64,000 nucleotides of DNA, from NCBI GenBank assembly GCA_963576725.1, contig OY755241.1, positions 75,181,001 through 75,245,000 of the forward strand. Reading direction: 5' to 3'. Made by a program: the position numbers and the translations under genes. Of the stretch, positions 1-10,910 are shown piece by piece (position 1 is the first letter of the stretch; each line of letters begins with the position of its first letter). Source of the DNA: Azorinus chamasolen (Eukaryota; Mollusca; Bivalvia; Cardiida; Solecurtidae). The notes under the pieces are model-generated. The model was not told the DNA's origin, made no database searches, and saw nothing but the letters and a program-made list of their open reading frames with translations.

Positions 1-50
1 ACAAATGCTTCATTTATCACAATGGTTTCAAAACTATGCAGTTCTAAATG
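1..50 (-). mobile_element. Family C MITE fragment
   Basis: The right hairpin arm (AAATGCT...TATTTATCACAATGGTTTC) with short flank; the rest lies beyond the window edge. Confidence 0.6.
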
Positions 51-430
51 TTCCCTATGAGCATGCGCCCGGACCCCTATAACCACAGCACATTTGGATT
101 TAACTACGCTCCTGAAGGTTATTAAACTCCATTCCATTGCAACGGTTCATTTGTAAATGCTACAAACGGTTGTATTGGCATTTGTTAACAGTGTAGACCA
201 GGGTTGGAGCGCTTAGAGGAGTATTCTATCCATGATCAGGATTGTTCGTCATGAAAAAGGCATGCACGACGTATACCCTTCCATACTGATTGGAGTCGAT
301 CCTTTCCTTGTGACATCTTTGCAAACAGACTTAACCTGCAGGAGGCAACTGATCAGTGTCTCGTTTTGCTTATGAAAATTTTAGTTTCTGAAATTACAAA
401 AACATCCAATACCATTATAAAAAATCAAAG
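51..430. other. No recognised feature
   Basis: Low-copy-looking sequence without a supported ORF, palindrome or repeat match within the window. Confidence 0.4.
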
Positions 431-806
431 CGCCGCAGGCGCTGTAGGCCTGGGCTTAAGAAGGGTTGATCGTGTGTTCAAGAAGTTTTGAGGTTTGATT
501 TTCCATGTAAAAAATTCAAAGTCCCATAACTCTGCAGAAAATCATCGAGCCGGGACAGGAAAAAGATGTGCACAACTAGGCATAGTGCTAATCAATATCT
601 TGAAGTTTCATGTAAATATGACCAAACGTTTTCCAGAAACAGCGCGGACAACATTGTTCATGTAAAAAATCAACTGGAACATGAATAAGATATGCACAAC
701 TTGGCATGGTGCTGAATAATCCTATAAAGTTTCGATGAGGTCAGAAGGTTTTGGAGAAACCGCGTGGACAAAGTAAAATCAGACTGACGGACGGACAGAC
801 GGATGT
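430..806. repeat. Family K dispersed repeat
   Basis: About two degenerate 145-150-bp units (CCCATAACTCTGCAGAAAAT, GCACAACTAGGCATAGTGCT, AAGTTTCATG, GGAGAAACCGCG) ending in GACGGACGGACAGACGG. The same unit occurs at 8270-8820. Confidence 0.7.
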
Positions 807-1068
807 TCTAACATATGTACACTTGTTGGGCAGTTCCTTTGGTTTAATTAACTAATTCTCTCCTACTGGCGCGTTTTTGAACAATTCTAAATTTCTGCTT
901 TTCAATAGCTACTGCTCATTTTCGATAGATTAATTCAAAAATGTTGTCAGGATGCTTGGCGATGCCCTACTTACAACACATAGTTTCATACCTCAAAATA
1001 ACCAGCAGTGATCGTTGATGCTTGCTCCAGTCTAAGCATTCGTATACAGTTTTCATTAATCTGAGTAA

Positions 1069-1400
1069 GTTCAGTAAATTAGCATATTAACAGTTTTTTA
1101 TTCATATTAACTATTTCGATTGACCAACCGCTTCACACATATTAAACAAACAAAATCAAGTTTAAAAGTGAAATAACTTTGATACACAACGAATTATTAC
1201 AAACAGTAAAAATAAACCCTGTTTCCATTTCAGCAAATTAGCACATTAACAGTTTTTATTCATATTAATTATTTCGATTGACCAACCGCCTCACACATTT
1301 GAAAATATACAAAGTACTAATTTTTATAAGGTATTAAATAAACAAAATGAAGTTTAGAAGTGAAATACCTTTGATACATAACGAATTATTACTAACAGTC
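1069..1400 (+). repeat. Imperfect tandem duplication, about 160 bp
   Basis: AAATTAGCATATTAACAG... is repeated from about 1232 (AAATTAGCACATTAACAG...). Both copies run through CGATTGACCAACCGC, AGTGAAATA and ACGAATTATTAC. The second copy has an extra 32 bp or so. Confidence 0.75.
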
Positions 1401-1689
1401 AAAAAGGGAGATAATCCTGTATATACAGAGATACATCAAATCGCTTACCTAGCGATAGACTTCAGGTTTTCTTGACAGAGGTTGGCTCTAAAAATAGTCT
1501 AGGGGGAATGAGTTAAATGTACCCAACAGGGCCACAAAAGTACTCAACAATATCTATAGATGGAATGAATAGAATTTAGCGTTATCTATTTATTGCTCTC
1601 CATACATTTCCGTTCAATTGAACCAGGCTTTTCCGTAAGTAATCGGACATTTTCGTACAATTTCGCATTATATATGTGCACTATGCTGT

Positions 1690-2920
1690 GCGCAAAGGTG
1701 CCCGACGCATGCTTGGACTCATCCATGGAACCCCCCCCCCCCCCCCCCAAAAAAAAAAAAAAAAAAAAAAAAAATTGTGATCGAAGTATGTTCAACTGGC
1801 CTAAAACTATCTATTTGAACCTTAAACCACTCCGAAAAACGAGAAAAACACGACCCGGAAAAAAATTCCTATCGGGTCTATATATGTATTGAAAGGTATC
1901 CAACTACGACAGATCAGCGGCGGAAAATACAACAGTCATGTTTTTCAAAGTCTTACAGCAAAGCCAATTCAACACCGATTTCAATCAGTTTGGTCTTGAT
2001 CTGTTCCAAATTCCATATGCTAAGCGGCACTGTTAGTGCTTTCCTTAAATATTGCCCCGTTTTGTCGCTGCAAGACCGCGAATTTGAAAATACGCTAGAG
2101 CGAAACGATGTGACTCCCGCCAGGATGCATAGAAGTATATAGGGAGATCTGTATTCGTTAAACTTTTCAGCAAAAACGCGAATTATGCTGAAACACATTC
2201 GAAAAACATTCAACTTACCGCAGTTAAAACGGTGCTGGCTATTTGTAGTCTGCTATGAGACGCTAGTTTTCTTTCTACTACTTTCGTTTTGTAGGGATGT
2301 GGCCAAATCGCTGTGGCCCGGAAGTAGTAGTCAATTTGCATATCGAATAGTTTATGAGCCGGGTCACAGCAAAATGGTCGCATCCGTTCAAAAGGAAAGT
2401 TGGAGAAAGAAAACTGGCGCCTCGTAGCTGACTGGAAATAGTAAGCACCGTTTTAATTGCGGCGAGTTTAATGTTTTTAGATAGTGTTTAACCATAATTC
2501 GCGTTTTTGTTGAAAAGATTAACGAATACAGATCCCCCTATATACGTCTATGCATCCTGGCGGGAGTCACATCGTTTCGCTCTAGCGTTTTTTCAAATTC
2601 GCGGTCTTGCAGCGACAAGACTGAGCAATATTTAAGGAAAGCACTGACTGTGCCGCTTAGTATATGGAATTTGGAACGGATCAAGACCAAACTGATTGAA
2701 ATCGGTGTTGAATTGGCTTTGCTGTAAGACTTTGAAAAACATGACTGTTGTATTTTCAGCCGTTGATCTGTCGTAGTTGGATACCTTTCAATACATATAT
2801 AGACCCGATAGGGATTTTTTTCCGGGTCGTGTTTTTCTCGTTTTTCGGAGTGGTTTAAGGTTCAAATAGATAGTTTTAGGCCAGTTGAACATACTTCGAT
2901 CACAATTTTTTTTTTTTTTT

Positions 2921-2951
<31 letters not shown>

Positions 2952-3003
2952 GGGTCCATCATGGATGAGTCCAAGCATGCGTCGGGCACCTTTGGCTGTG
3001 CGT
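1690..3003. repeat. Giant near-palindrome, arms about 650 bp
   Basis: The left arm read on the minus strand matches the right arm from a centre near 2345 out to AAAGGTGCCCGACGCATGC at 1695 and its complement at about 2997. Each arm carries a homopolymer pair: C18 A26 at 1731-1774 and T25 G24 at 2906-2954. Both arms encode, reading outward, the same 77-residue open peptide (RSPYI.LCILAGVTSF..., ending VELALL stop; minus 2213-1953, plus 2488-2728) with about five differences. The left arm also keeps a GTAAGT...TTTCAG pair spaced like a tiny intron. Function and origin are unknown; a fold-back transposon or an inverted duplication are both possible. Confidence 0.85.
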
Positions 3004-3382
3004 AGAAATCTGTAGGTATGAAATAATGCATTTATATGCCAAACTCCCACTCATTGTTTTTTCACTCTTAAAATCGCATTTTATCAAGTTTTATTAGTAA
3101 ATGTTAACAAACTTTAAATGTTGAAGCCCAAACAAATTTGAACTTCGCCGATCTATTTGCTTAAGCGTATTAGCATTTTGTGCAAGCGGTAAATCGCACT
3201 TTTACTCGGTTTTCTTCGGGAATGTTTGGGCAGGGGTTGAAATAATGGTAGGACTACTATGGCCTTCGGCTTGGCAAGCCAACCCTGGCCAATTAGCTAA
3301 CAAATATTCATGCTGTCTGTTTCTTACATGCATATTCAACAAATTGGGGAGGGTTAAAGAATGGTGGACCATTAAAGTTTTG

Positions 3383-3483
3383 TCGCAGCGAACTACTTGT
3401 ACACAGTGAAGATGTATGTAATTATACAACAGGGCGTGGGCAAAGAAGGAGAAATGTATTTTAAAATTCAGCAAGAGAAGGTT
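3383..3483 (+). mobile_element. Family H MITE, right-end fragment
   Basis: CTTGTACACAGTGAAGAT...GGAGAAATGTATTTTAAAAT...GGTTAA matches the right third of H at 35332-35580. Confidence 0.65.
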
Positions 3484-3558
3484 AAATTATTAATGATGTC
3501 AGTATTGCTTACATGAACATTCAACAGGGAAAGAGTTTACTAAATTGAAACTAAACTT

Positions 3559-3772
3559 GTTAAACTCTTTCACCGTTCTATGTTTAATCCAAATTTCAAT
3601 ACCTATTGAATATTCATAGACAAAATGAAACATGGAAGGTGAAACACTGTAGCCACTTTAGAAACTAAAGAAACAGACCTATCAAATTCCATTAGGAGCC
3701 GTCTGATCTGGATCTACTCTGTTTGCAGATGGGTGAAAAGGCGTTTATATAAGGGAAAGGGTTATTTGATTT
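3559..3772 (-). mobile_element. Family A MITE, one hairpin arm lost
   Basis: Degenerate TTAAACTCTTTC end, A body (AATACCTATTGAATATTCAT, AAAGAAACAGACCTATCAAA) and right arm AGGAGCCGTCTGATC..., ending GGGAAAGGGTTA. Confidence 0.75.
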
Positions 3773-3779
3773 ACTTTTC

Positions 3780-4270
3780 CACCCATATGACCCGAGGAAA
3801 CATGCCAATTAAAAGTTATAGACTCTTGGTCAAATACTGTTGGATATACGGAAGAAACATATTTTTACAGAAGACATGATGAACTGGGACAAATGTATAG
3901 ATATGTGTACCTCCACCAGTAACAAAACAATAGAACTTATGTCAGGCATACAAATACTTTGAGAACAGTCAAACACACACATTATTGCAGTCTCCCGTGT
4001 TAATAAGGCATGTGGTCGTATTGTCTTAGATAGTGCACTCTGGTCCTTTATCTTTTAGTGCACTCTGGTCTTTTATCTAAGCCAACAGTTCTTTCAATTT
4101 TTAGTTTTTTACCTAATAAATATATGAAACTCATGAAGAAATTAATTGATGCAAAACTGTTCTTTAGGAAAGGGTTAACATAAATTGAATACATGGATGT
4201 GCCAGAAAGTATAGAATTGGATCGAAAATATGTTTACATGCTGCAAGCAGTAAATGTGCCAAATATAGCA
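3780..4270. other. No recognised feature
   Basis: AT-rich sequence. A short direct repeat 'AGTGCACTCTGGTC' occurs at about 4033 and 4058. No supported gene. Confidence 0.4.
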
Positions 4271-4275
4271 AAGGG

Positions 4276-4433
4276 TTAACCAATTCCTTCATATTGACGC
4301 CCCTGTAAAAACCATTCATCACGGTGGTTTAAAAACTACACAATTATTTTCCTTATCTCTAGTAAATTCTCCTTTTCAGTAGATTTGTTCAAAGAGGCTG
4401 TGCCTAAAAATAGCCTATAAGGGAATGGGTTAA
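4276..4433 (-). mobile_element. Family C MITE, hairpin mostly deleted
   Basis: TTAACCAATTCCTTCATATTGACG ... AATAGCCTATAAGGGAATGGGTTAA with only a vestige of the stem (AAACCATTCATCACGGTGGTTT). Confidence 0.75.
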
Positions 4434-4705
4434 GGGTTACAACAAAAACAGCCTGTTTGACATAGTCGATGAATAGCTTACTGTTAACATATGTTATTGG
4501 TTATATAATTATCTGTAGGACTCAAAATAAAGATTCTTGTACCGTTTCAATCCTTGCTGAAGATTAATCCTTAAATAAACCCACCGTGGCAGGCAGTAAA
4601 ATTAAAATATTCAAAGACAACAACATTTTTTACATAAAATAAAACCATATTTTATTTACATCTATGCATACAAAAGGCTGTTCCTTTTAAAAGTTAATTT
4701 TATCT

Positions 4706-4850
4706 TAACCCTTATCCCGCTAAGCGTGACTTAACTCGCATTTGCAAACAGCATGTATTTATATCAAACGCTGAGTAACTTGGCATCTCATCAGGATCAA
4801 AGCTGTTTGACACCTGGTCAGTTTTCTCAAAATCTTGATCGAATCGAAAG
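4706..4850 (+). mobile_element. Family I-like MITE fragment
   Basis: TAACCCTTATCCCGCTAAGCG end, GCAAACAG, then GGCATCTCATCAGGATCAAA, as in the I-family stem. Confidence 0.4.
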
Positions 4851-4960
4851 AAGTCAAAATTTCACCAGATCTAGTTTTGAGCAGACATTAACGTCTTACA
4901 GCAAGTTAAGGTTTAAAGCATTGACGACATCATGATAAAAATCTTACAAACAATTGTGCC

Positions 4961-5200
4961 ATAACCCTTTCCTTCATATGAATGCCTTTTTTAAGCATTT
5001 GCAGAGAAGACCCAGATCAGGCGGCTCCTAGGAGCCGTCTGATGAGGGCCTGCTCTGTTTGCTAATGAAATTTGATAGATCTGTTTCTTTACTTTCTAAA
5101 ATGGCTAGAATGTTCCATCTTCCATTATAACTGTTTTGTTCATGAATATTCAGTAGGTATTGAACTTTGGACAAACTAGATAGAACAGGGAAAGGGTTAA
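4961..5200 (+). mobile_element. Family A MITE
   Basis: TAACCCTTTCCTTCATATG ... GGGAAAGGGTTAA with the full hairpin (GGCTCCTAGGAGCC tip) and A body. Confidence 0.85.
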
Positions 5201-5256
5201 ACCATTGTTTCACTAGTGCAAGTGCAAGTGCAAGTATCAACGGCAACTCCAAAATA

Positions 5257-5575
5257 CAGTTGAACTTCGATATCTCGAACTCGGATAACTCGAACTTCGG
5301 GATAACTCGAACAAAAAGTTCAGTCCTTCCAAAACTTACAATACATAATTGCTCTAAAATATATTGCTACAGATATCTGGAAACACTTGTCACAGCTTAA
5401 TACAGGTCTAAAGTAATACTGAAAGCTCCTACAGGAGCTTTCAGCATTACTTTAGATCTGTATTAAGCTGTGGTATTGAGAAATTGTTCAGATTAGAAAT
5501 TGGATGACTCGAACTTCTGTTAACTCGAACTAATTTGTATGGTCCATTCAAGTTCGAGTTATCGAAGTTCTACTG
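5257..5575 (+). mobile_element. Family E MITE (pogo-like), complete
   Basis: CAGTTGAACTTCGATAT ... AGTTCTACTG between TA duplicates. Subterminal copies of GATAACTCGAAC; central hairpin ACAGGTCTAAAGTAAT...GCTCCTACAGGAGC. No ORF of its own. Confidence 0.85.
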
Positions 5576-5582
5576 TATATTG

Positions 5583-5776
5583 GACCCTTTGCCTGATGCA
5601 TATTATGTAAGACATGCTGATGTCATAATACTTTTTTCTGAATAATGGCGTTATGAACTAGGGTTTTTTATTTGGTTGGGAGTAGAAGAATATTACACCA
5701 TTGCAAACAGAGCAGATCATGAACGGGGTCTATTCTGCAAAGACGTCCAATCTCTACCAGGTAATGGTTAAAGAGT
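5583..5776 (+). mobile_element. Family B MITE, degenerate
   Basis: CCCTTTGCCTGATGCATATTATG ... GCAAACAGAGCAGATC ... GTAATGGTTAAA. The hairpin is eroded. Confidence 0.55.
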
Positions 5777-5803
5777 TTTTGTCGTGTCATTCTAAGTTCA
5801 AAA

Positions 5804-6150
5804 ACAGTAGAACTTGTCCTAAGCGGCCATTCTTTTATTGAACATAGTTTTATAAATCAGGGTCCATGCTTATAAAGCTTTTAGTTGAGTCTGAGTTTCG
5901 TTCTCAGGCTTTTAATTGGTCAGATTTGAGTTCTCAAGCTTTTGATTGGTCAGATTGGAGCCAAAGGCTCAAATCTGACCAATCAAAAGCTTGAGAACGA
6001 TATCAGACTCAACTAAAAGCTTTATAAGCATGGACCCATATCATGATGTAGGAGCTTTTTACATTACTTTTGACCTGCATTAAGCTACCACCTGCCTTAC
6101 AGACCCATAATTAGACATCTTTTGATGACCGCTTACGACAGGTTCTATTG
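5804..6150 (+). mobile_element. Family F2 MITE with a nested palindrome
   Basis: CAGTAGAACTTGTCCTAAGC ... GCTTACGACAGGTTCTATTG with the F-type right stem (TTACTTTTGACCTGCATTAA). The left stem is displaced by a second palindrome at 5860-6037. Confidence 0.8.
5860..6037. mobile_element. Palindromic element P
   Basis: GGGTCCATGCTTATAAAGC ... its complement, with stem ATTGGTCAGATTTGAGCC carrying CCAAT boxes on both arms. A second copy lies at 12194-12371, also inside a MITE. Confidence 0.8.
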
Positions 6151-6326
6151 TAGTTATTCCTTAATTATTTGAAAAAGCACGGATTGTAAACCTGGATACT
6201 GCTAAATCTAGAGACAACACTGGAAAGTCTGTCAAGTTGCAGATTTAAGGGCAACAGGTATGATCATATTTTTTTTTACTTTAACCTTCCAATGCTGAAT
6301 TTTCTGAGTGGTATAACATCAGTATT

Positions 6327-6622
6327 AACCCATTTATCTCATAGATCCAACCTATTTAAATAAATCTACCGAAAAGGAGAGCATTTACTAGAGAAAGGGA
6401 AGATTTCACTATTCTGTAGTTTTTAAACCATTGTGATAAATAGAACATTTGCTCCTATGGAGCAAATGTTCTATTTATCACAATGGTTTCAAAACATGAC
6501 TTACAGAGGCGTAGATAGCTTTCAGTTTGAAGGCTTAAACTTGCTAGAAGATTTTGAAAGTCAAACAGTGTAGACCCTGATCAAAATTTCAGTGCATGCG
6601 TGCCCCAATATGAAAGGGTTAA
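6327..6622 (+). mobile_element. Family C MITE, rearranged right half
   Basis: TAACCCATTTATCTCATAG, C body, perfect stem with GCTCCTATGGAGC tip. After the stem the sequence departs from C, passes a second half-stem (GTGTAGACCCTGATC) and ends AAAGGGTTAA. Confidence 0.65.
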
Positions 6623-6661
6623 GCCTTTACGGTATGCATATTTAGCAAGAAATAATGACTG

Positions 6662-6745
6662 AATATCGACTAGCTGAACATGTTACTAGGATCCAGATGA
6701 GACAATGAGTAACTCGACGTCTCATCAGGATTTTTTATATTTGAC
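6662..6745. mobile_element. Family I hairpin fragment
   Basis: GGATCCAGATGAGAC...GTCTCATCAGGATT stem without recognised ends. Confidence 0.5.
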
Positions 6746-6788
6746 ACCTTGTCAATAGTTTCTCAAAAGCTCAGACAGATTTGAAGTA

Positions 6789-6988
6789 CAGTAAAAACGT
6801 GATACTACGAAATTTTAGTAATGAAGAATATGTCTTTGTAGGCAGGTGACTGCTTAATGCAAGGTGAAGGTCATACAGAAAGCTCTTAGAGGAGCTTTCT
6901 GTATGACTTCCATCCTGCATTAAGCTTCCATCTGTGTTAAAGATCAATAATGGTACTATTTGAGTGCTCGAATAAACGAGTTTTACTG
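6789..6988 (+). mobile_element. Family F MITE
   Basis: CAGTAAAAACGTG ... CGAGTTTTACTG with TA on both sides and stem GCTTAATGCAAGGTGAAGG, tip GCTCTTAGAGGAGC. Confidence 0.8.
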
Positions 6989-7434
6989 TACATGTAATGG
7001 ACCTGCACCAAATGCAAACTTAAGCAGACTTCTTTCACAGCGGGAAAAGGGTTAAGACTTTTCTAAAATAGAAAGTCATTCCGTCTTGATTATTAGTAAT
7101 GTATGTGCTTATAGTATGTACATGTAGTTTGCCCTTATGCCATAACACTTGCCTGTTTCTGAGTGTGTATCACAATAAGCATACTCCAGGTTTTTCTCTG
7201 AAAGTTTTCTGCATCACTTGCACGCTGCATTAACATCCCCCACCACCTCTTTGCATATTAATATCGGAACGTATTACTGTATGATTATTCATAAACAGTT
7301 TTTTACAAGGATATTTTGACTGCCAGAAACTTTCGAACCAGCTCTATATTATGTGATAAGCAAACAGAGCATATAGCCTTGATTATAATTCGTGAACGGA
7401 CAAGCTGATTTCAGTATACCCCCTCAAACTTTGT

Positions 7435-7639
7435 TTAACCCCTTCCTTCATATAAACGTGTTTTCATGCATTTGCACACACAGTAGACCCAGATCAGACG
7501 GCTCCAGGGTCTGCTCTGATCGCTAATGGAATTTGATAAATTTTTTGATAAATGAAATTTTCTAAAATGGCTACAATGTTCTTACATATTCATCTTGACC
7601 ATGAATATTCAGTAGGTATTGAAATTTAGAAAGGATTAA
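7435..7639 (+). mobile_element. Family A MITE, hairpin partly deleted
   Basis: TTAACCCCTTCCTTCATATAA ... GGATTAA. The stem tip and most of the right arm are gone. Confidence 0.7.
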
Positions 7640-7694
7640 GAATATAAATATAGATCATATTCTTCTGCCATTACCAAGACATATCTCCCTCATA

Positions 7695-7870
7695 CAGTAA
7701 ACCCTGTTCAATTTAGTATAAATATCGATCTTGGAGACAGGTGGCAGCTTAATGCAAGGCGATGAAAGCGTGGTTTTGGCATGACTTTTACCCTGCATTA
7801 AGCTGCCACCTGCTTAAAAGTATGCAAGTTCTTCTCTAGAGGGGTTTTAGGGTTTAGAGGGGTTTTACTG
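7695..7870 (+). mobile_element. Family F MITE
   Basis: CAGTAAACCCTG ... GGGGTTTTACTG with TA flanks and stem ACAGGTGGCAGCTTAATGCA. The tip is lost. Confidence 0.75.
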
Positions 7871-7879
7871 TATCAGCTA

Positions 7880-8200
7880 ATCAATACCCAAGTCATTATT
7901 TCTCACATGAATAGTCAATGAGTAAAGGGTTAACCCTTTACCCAATAGCCTATTTCTAGTTTTGAAGACAGGTGACCACTTAAAGCAGGTTGAAAGTAAA
8001 GCAGAATGCGCCTTAATGCGCATTCTGCTTTACTTTCAGCCTGCTTTAAGCTACCACCTCCTAGAATATAGAAACTATTTATGATGCTATATGTTCATTA
8101 TTTTAAAAAAAATTGAAATATTTTCTTCAGCGGAGGAATATATTAAACTCGCTTAAAGCCGCTTCTATCAGGTAAAGGGTTAACCCTTCACTCCATGAAT
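7880..8200. mobile_element. Patchwork of B and F MITE fragments
   Basis: A B end (ATGAGTAAAGGGTTAA at about 7931), then an F-type hairpin 7960-8065 with tip GCGCCTTAATGCGC, then another B end at 8163-8210. Confidence 0.55.
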
Positions 8201-8269
8201 ATTAACGTATGCCATCATGTAGATTAACTAGAATTGTTTTTGATACAAAAACCGATGTCACTTCCCTTC

Positions 8270-8820
8270 CCTCGCACGGACAAATTGTTCCATGCAAAAC
8301 TTTCAAAGTCCCTTATCTCTGCAGAAAATCATCGAATCGGAACAGGAATAAGATAATGCACAACTAGACATAGTGCTGATAAATCCTATGACGTTTCATG
8401 AATATGCGACCGAATATTTTGGAAAAACCGTGCAGACAAAATTGTCCTTGTAAAAACTTCAGAGTCCCACAACTCTGCAGAACATAAAAGGAAAAACAGG
8501 AAAAAGTTATGCACAACTAGACATGGTGCTGATCAATCCTACTAAGTTTCATGAAAATCCGACCAAAGATTTTGGAGAAACCGTGCAGACAAAAAATCTC
8601 CATGTGAAATTCTGCAGAAAATTATCGAGCCGGAACAGGAGTAAGATATGCACAACTAAGCATGATGTGGATCAATCCTATGAAGTTGCATGAAAATCCG
8701 ACCAAAGCTGTTGGAGAAACCGCGCGGACAAATTAAAATCGGACAGGTGGAGTCACTTGACGGACGGACGCCACGCTCAAAAACGAAAGTCTCCCCAGTA
8801 TACTGGAGGGGGGCATAATT
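8270..8820. repeat. Family K tandem repeat, three units
   Basis: Three units of about 145 bp (CTCTGCAGAAAATCATCGA, GCACAACTAGACATAGTGCT, TTTGGAGAAACCGTGCAGAC), ending CTTGACGGACGGACG...GGAGGGGGGCATAATT. Confidence 0.8.
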
Positions 8821-8998
8821 AGATTAATTTGTAAGACCCATGAACACCTGAAGTTTGACAATGGCAGAAACTGTAGAAGCGTAATCTATAATAGTTCATA
8901 AGCAAATAAAGCAGACCCTGGTCAGACAGCCCCTACAGGAGCTGTCTGATCTGGGTCTACTGTTTGCAAAGGTGTAGAAAGGCGTATTTATGGAGTGG
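8820..8998 (+). mobile_element. Family B MITE, left end replaced
   Basis: B body and stem with GCCCCTACAGGAGC tip, then GCGTATTTATGGAGTGGGG. The left end abuts the K repeat. Confidence 0.7.
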
Positions 8999-9111
8999 GG
9001 CACACAGTTATAAACTTTATTTGCATTAATCGTTTTCAAATAGTGAATAAACTCATTCCAAAAATTAAGGACAGTTTTAAATATTTAACTCTTTACCTGT
9101 CAAGATTAATA

Positions 9112-9303
9112 TTAACCCATTACCGTATAAGCTATTTTAGACCCATCCTCTTTGAAAGAATCTACCGAAAGGAACATTTACTACTGGAAAGGTCAATGTT
9201 ATATTTATGTAGTCTTAAAATTATTGTGAGCAAATGCTCTATTTATTACATTGGTTTCAAAAAGTAACTTTTACAGAGGCGTCAATATGCGGGAATGGGC
9301 TAA
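9112..9303 (+). mobile_element. Family C MITE, left stem arm lost
   Basis: TTAACCCATTACCGTATAAGC ... right arm GAGCAAATGCTCTATTTAT ... GGGAATGGGCTAA. Confidence 0.75.
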
Positions 9304-9518
9304 AACCCTTTATTCCATAAATATGCCTTTGCAAACAGAGTAGACCCAGACTTTGCAAGCCGTCTATTCAGGGTCTGATCTGTTTGCTTATAATACAGAT
9401 ATGGTTCTAAATTTTCTTCCATGTGCAAAAATTCCTGTGCACATGTGCTATTATTAATCAAAATAATATTCATGATGTTATTAATTCTTACATGAATATT
9501 CATGGAGTAAAAGGATTA
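9301..9518 (-). mobile_element. Family B MITE
   Basis: TAAAACCCTTTATTCCATAAATA ... ATTCATGGAGTAAAAGGATTAA with eroded stem tip; shares its left end with the preceding C. Confidence 0.75.
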
Positions 9519-9616
9519 ATATAAGAACTATATAACTGTACGAGTTGAATCTTTAGCAAAATAGAAACTGTAAATTCAGATCTACATCATATAATTTACA
9601 GAGCAATAGTTAAGTA

Positions 9617-9920
9617 CAGTTGAACTTATAATAACTCGAACTTCAAGGGACCATACAAAATAGTTTGAGATAACAGAAGTTCGAGTCATCCGATATCTAA
9701 TCTGAACATTTTCTCAATGCCACAACTTAATACAGGTCTAAAAGCAATGCTGAAAGCTCCCGTAGGAGCTTTCAGCATTACGTTAGACCTGTATTAAGCC
9801 GCCACGTGTGTTTCTAGATATATGTAGCGATACATTTAAGAGCAATTGTGTATTGTACGTTTTGGAAGAACATTTTTTTGTCAGATTTATCCCGAAGTTC
9901 GAGTTATCCAAGTTCAACTG
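9617..9920 (-). mobile_element. Family E MITE
   Basis: CAGTTGAACTTATAATAACTC ... GTTCAACTG with TA flanks and an intact hairpin (GCTCCCGTAGGAGC tip). Confidence 0.82.
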
Positions 9921-9924
9921 TATG

Positions 9925-10105
9925 CGTACTCACATACAAAAATCGTCATTCCTCCACCAAACCCTATGTTGCGACCACCCTTTAAAATCAACTCAAAGAG
10001 ACGATTCTAAAGAGTGGTCAAACCATAGGGTATGGTGGAGAAATAAAATAGTTATTCTTAAAAATATTTTAATTTACGCATCTTATCTGGAACCTCCGTA
10101 TAAAG
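9925..10105 (-). mobile_element. Family D palindromic element
   Basis: Stem TCCTCCACCAAACCCTATG ... CATAGGGTATGGTGGAGAAA over a CAAAGAGACG tip, then TTTACGCATCTTATCTGGA. Confidence 0.75.
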
Positions 10106-10216
10106 CAAACTGAAGATAATCTCACAAAGCAACTCAAGAGCTGTCTGAACTAGGTCTACTGGGGTTTCCCCGGATCTACCGACAAGTATAGGGGTCAATA
10201 TCCAAGGAGGAAAGAG

Positions 10217-10446
10217 TTAACCCATTCGCCCATATTGACGACTTTTGACAACTATGTAAAAGTAACTTTGTGAAACCATTGTGATAAATAGAGCATTTGT
10301 TCCTATAGGAGCAAATGCTCTATTTATCACATTGGTTTCAAACTACAAAATCCTAACATTTTCCTTTTCTCTAATTAATGCTCCTTTTCGGTATATTTAT
10401 TCAAAGAGGTTGTACCTAAAAATAGCCTATGAGGGAAAGGGGTTAA
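10217..10446 (-). mobile_element. Family C MITE, complete
   Basis: TTAACCCATTCGCCCATATTG ... GCCTATGAGGGAAAGGGGTTAA with a nearly perfect stem and GTTCCTATAGGAGC tip. Confidence 0.88.
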
Positions 10447-10449
10447 AAG

Positions 10450-10655
10450 AGTCAGCAGTGTAGGGCTCAAGAACACCATGCATGATTACCATCTTCAAGG
10501 GACATAACAAAGGAAAGAGACGAAGAGAAAGTATGACAAGACATTTTATGAAAACAGTTATACAAGTATAAGCAATATACACATTCAATGAATAACTTCA
10601 AGTAAACAACATGCTAAAACACTAACCCTTATCCTGCTATCCAAAACCTCAGTTA
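10450..10655. other. No recognised feature
   Basis: AT-rich, low-copy-looking sequence between MITEs. Confidence 0.4.
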
Positions 10656-10661
10656 CTTCTG

Positions 10662-10910
10662 TTAAACCCCTTCCCTCATATAAACGTGTTTTCACGCATC
10701 TGCAAACAGAGAAGACCCAGATCAGACGGCTCCTGTAGGAGCCGTCTGATCAGGGTCTGCTCTGTTTGCTAATAGAACATGATAGATATGTTTATTTATT
10801 GTCTAAAATGGCTACAATGTTCCACCATCCATATTTCATAACTATTTTTCCATGAATATTCAGTAGGTATTGAAATATGTAATAAACATAGAACAGGGAA
10901 CCAGGGTTAA
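10662..10910 (+). mobile_element. Family A MITE, complete
   Basis: TTAAACCCCTTCCCTCATAT ... ACAGGGAACCAGGGTTAA, full stem with GCTCCTGTAGGAGC tip. Shares its right TTAA with the next A. Confidence 0.88.

Noticed and set aside
1593..1892. 99-codon ORF with Pro and Lys runs
   Set aside because: It is translated through the C18/A26 homopolymers of the large palindrome; no other support.
8995..9267. 90-codon ORF as a gene
   Set aside because: It spans the B and C MITE junction and has no recognisable content.
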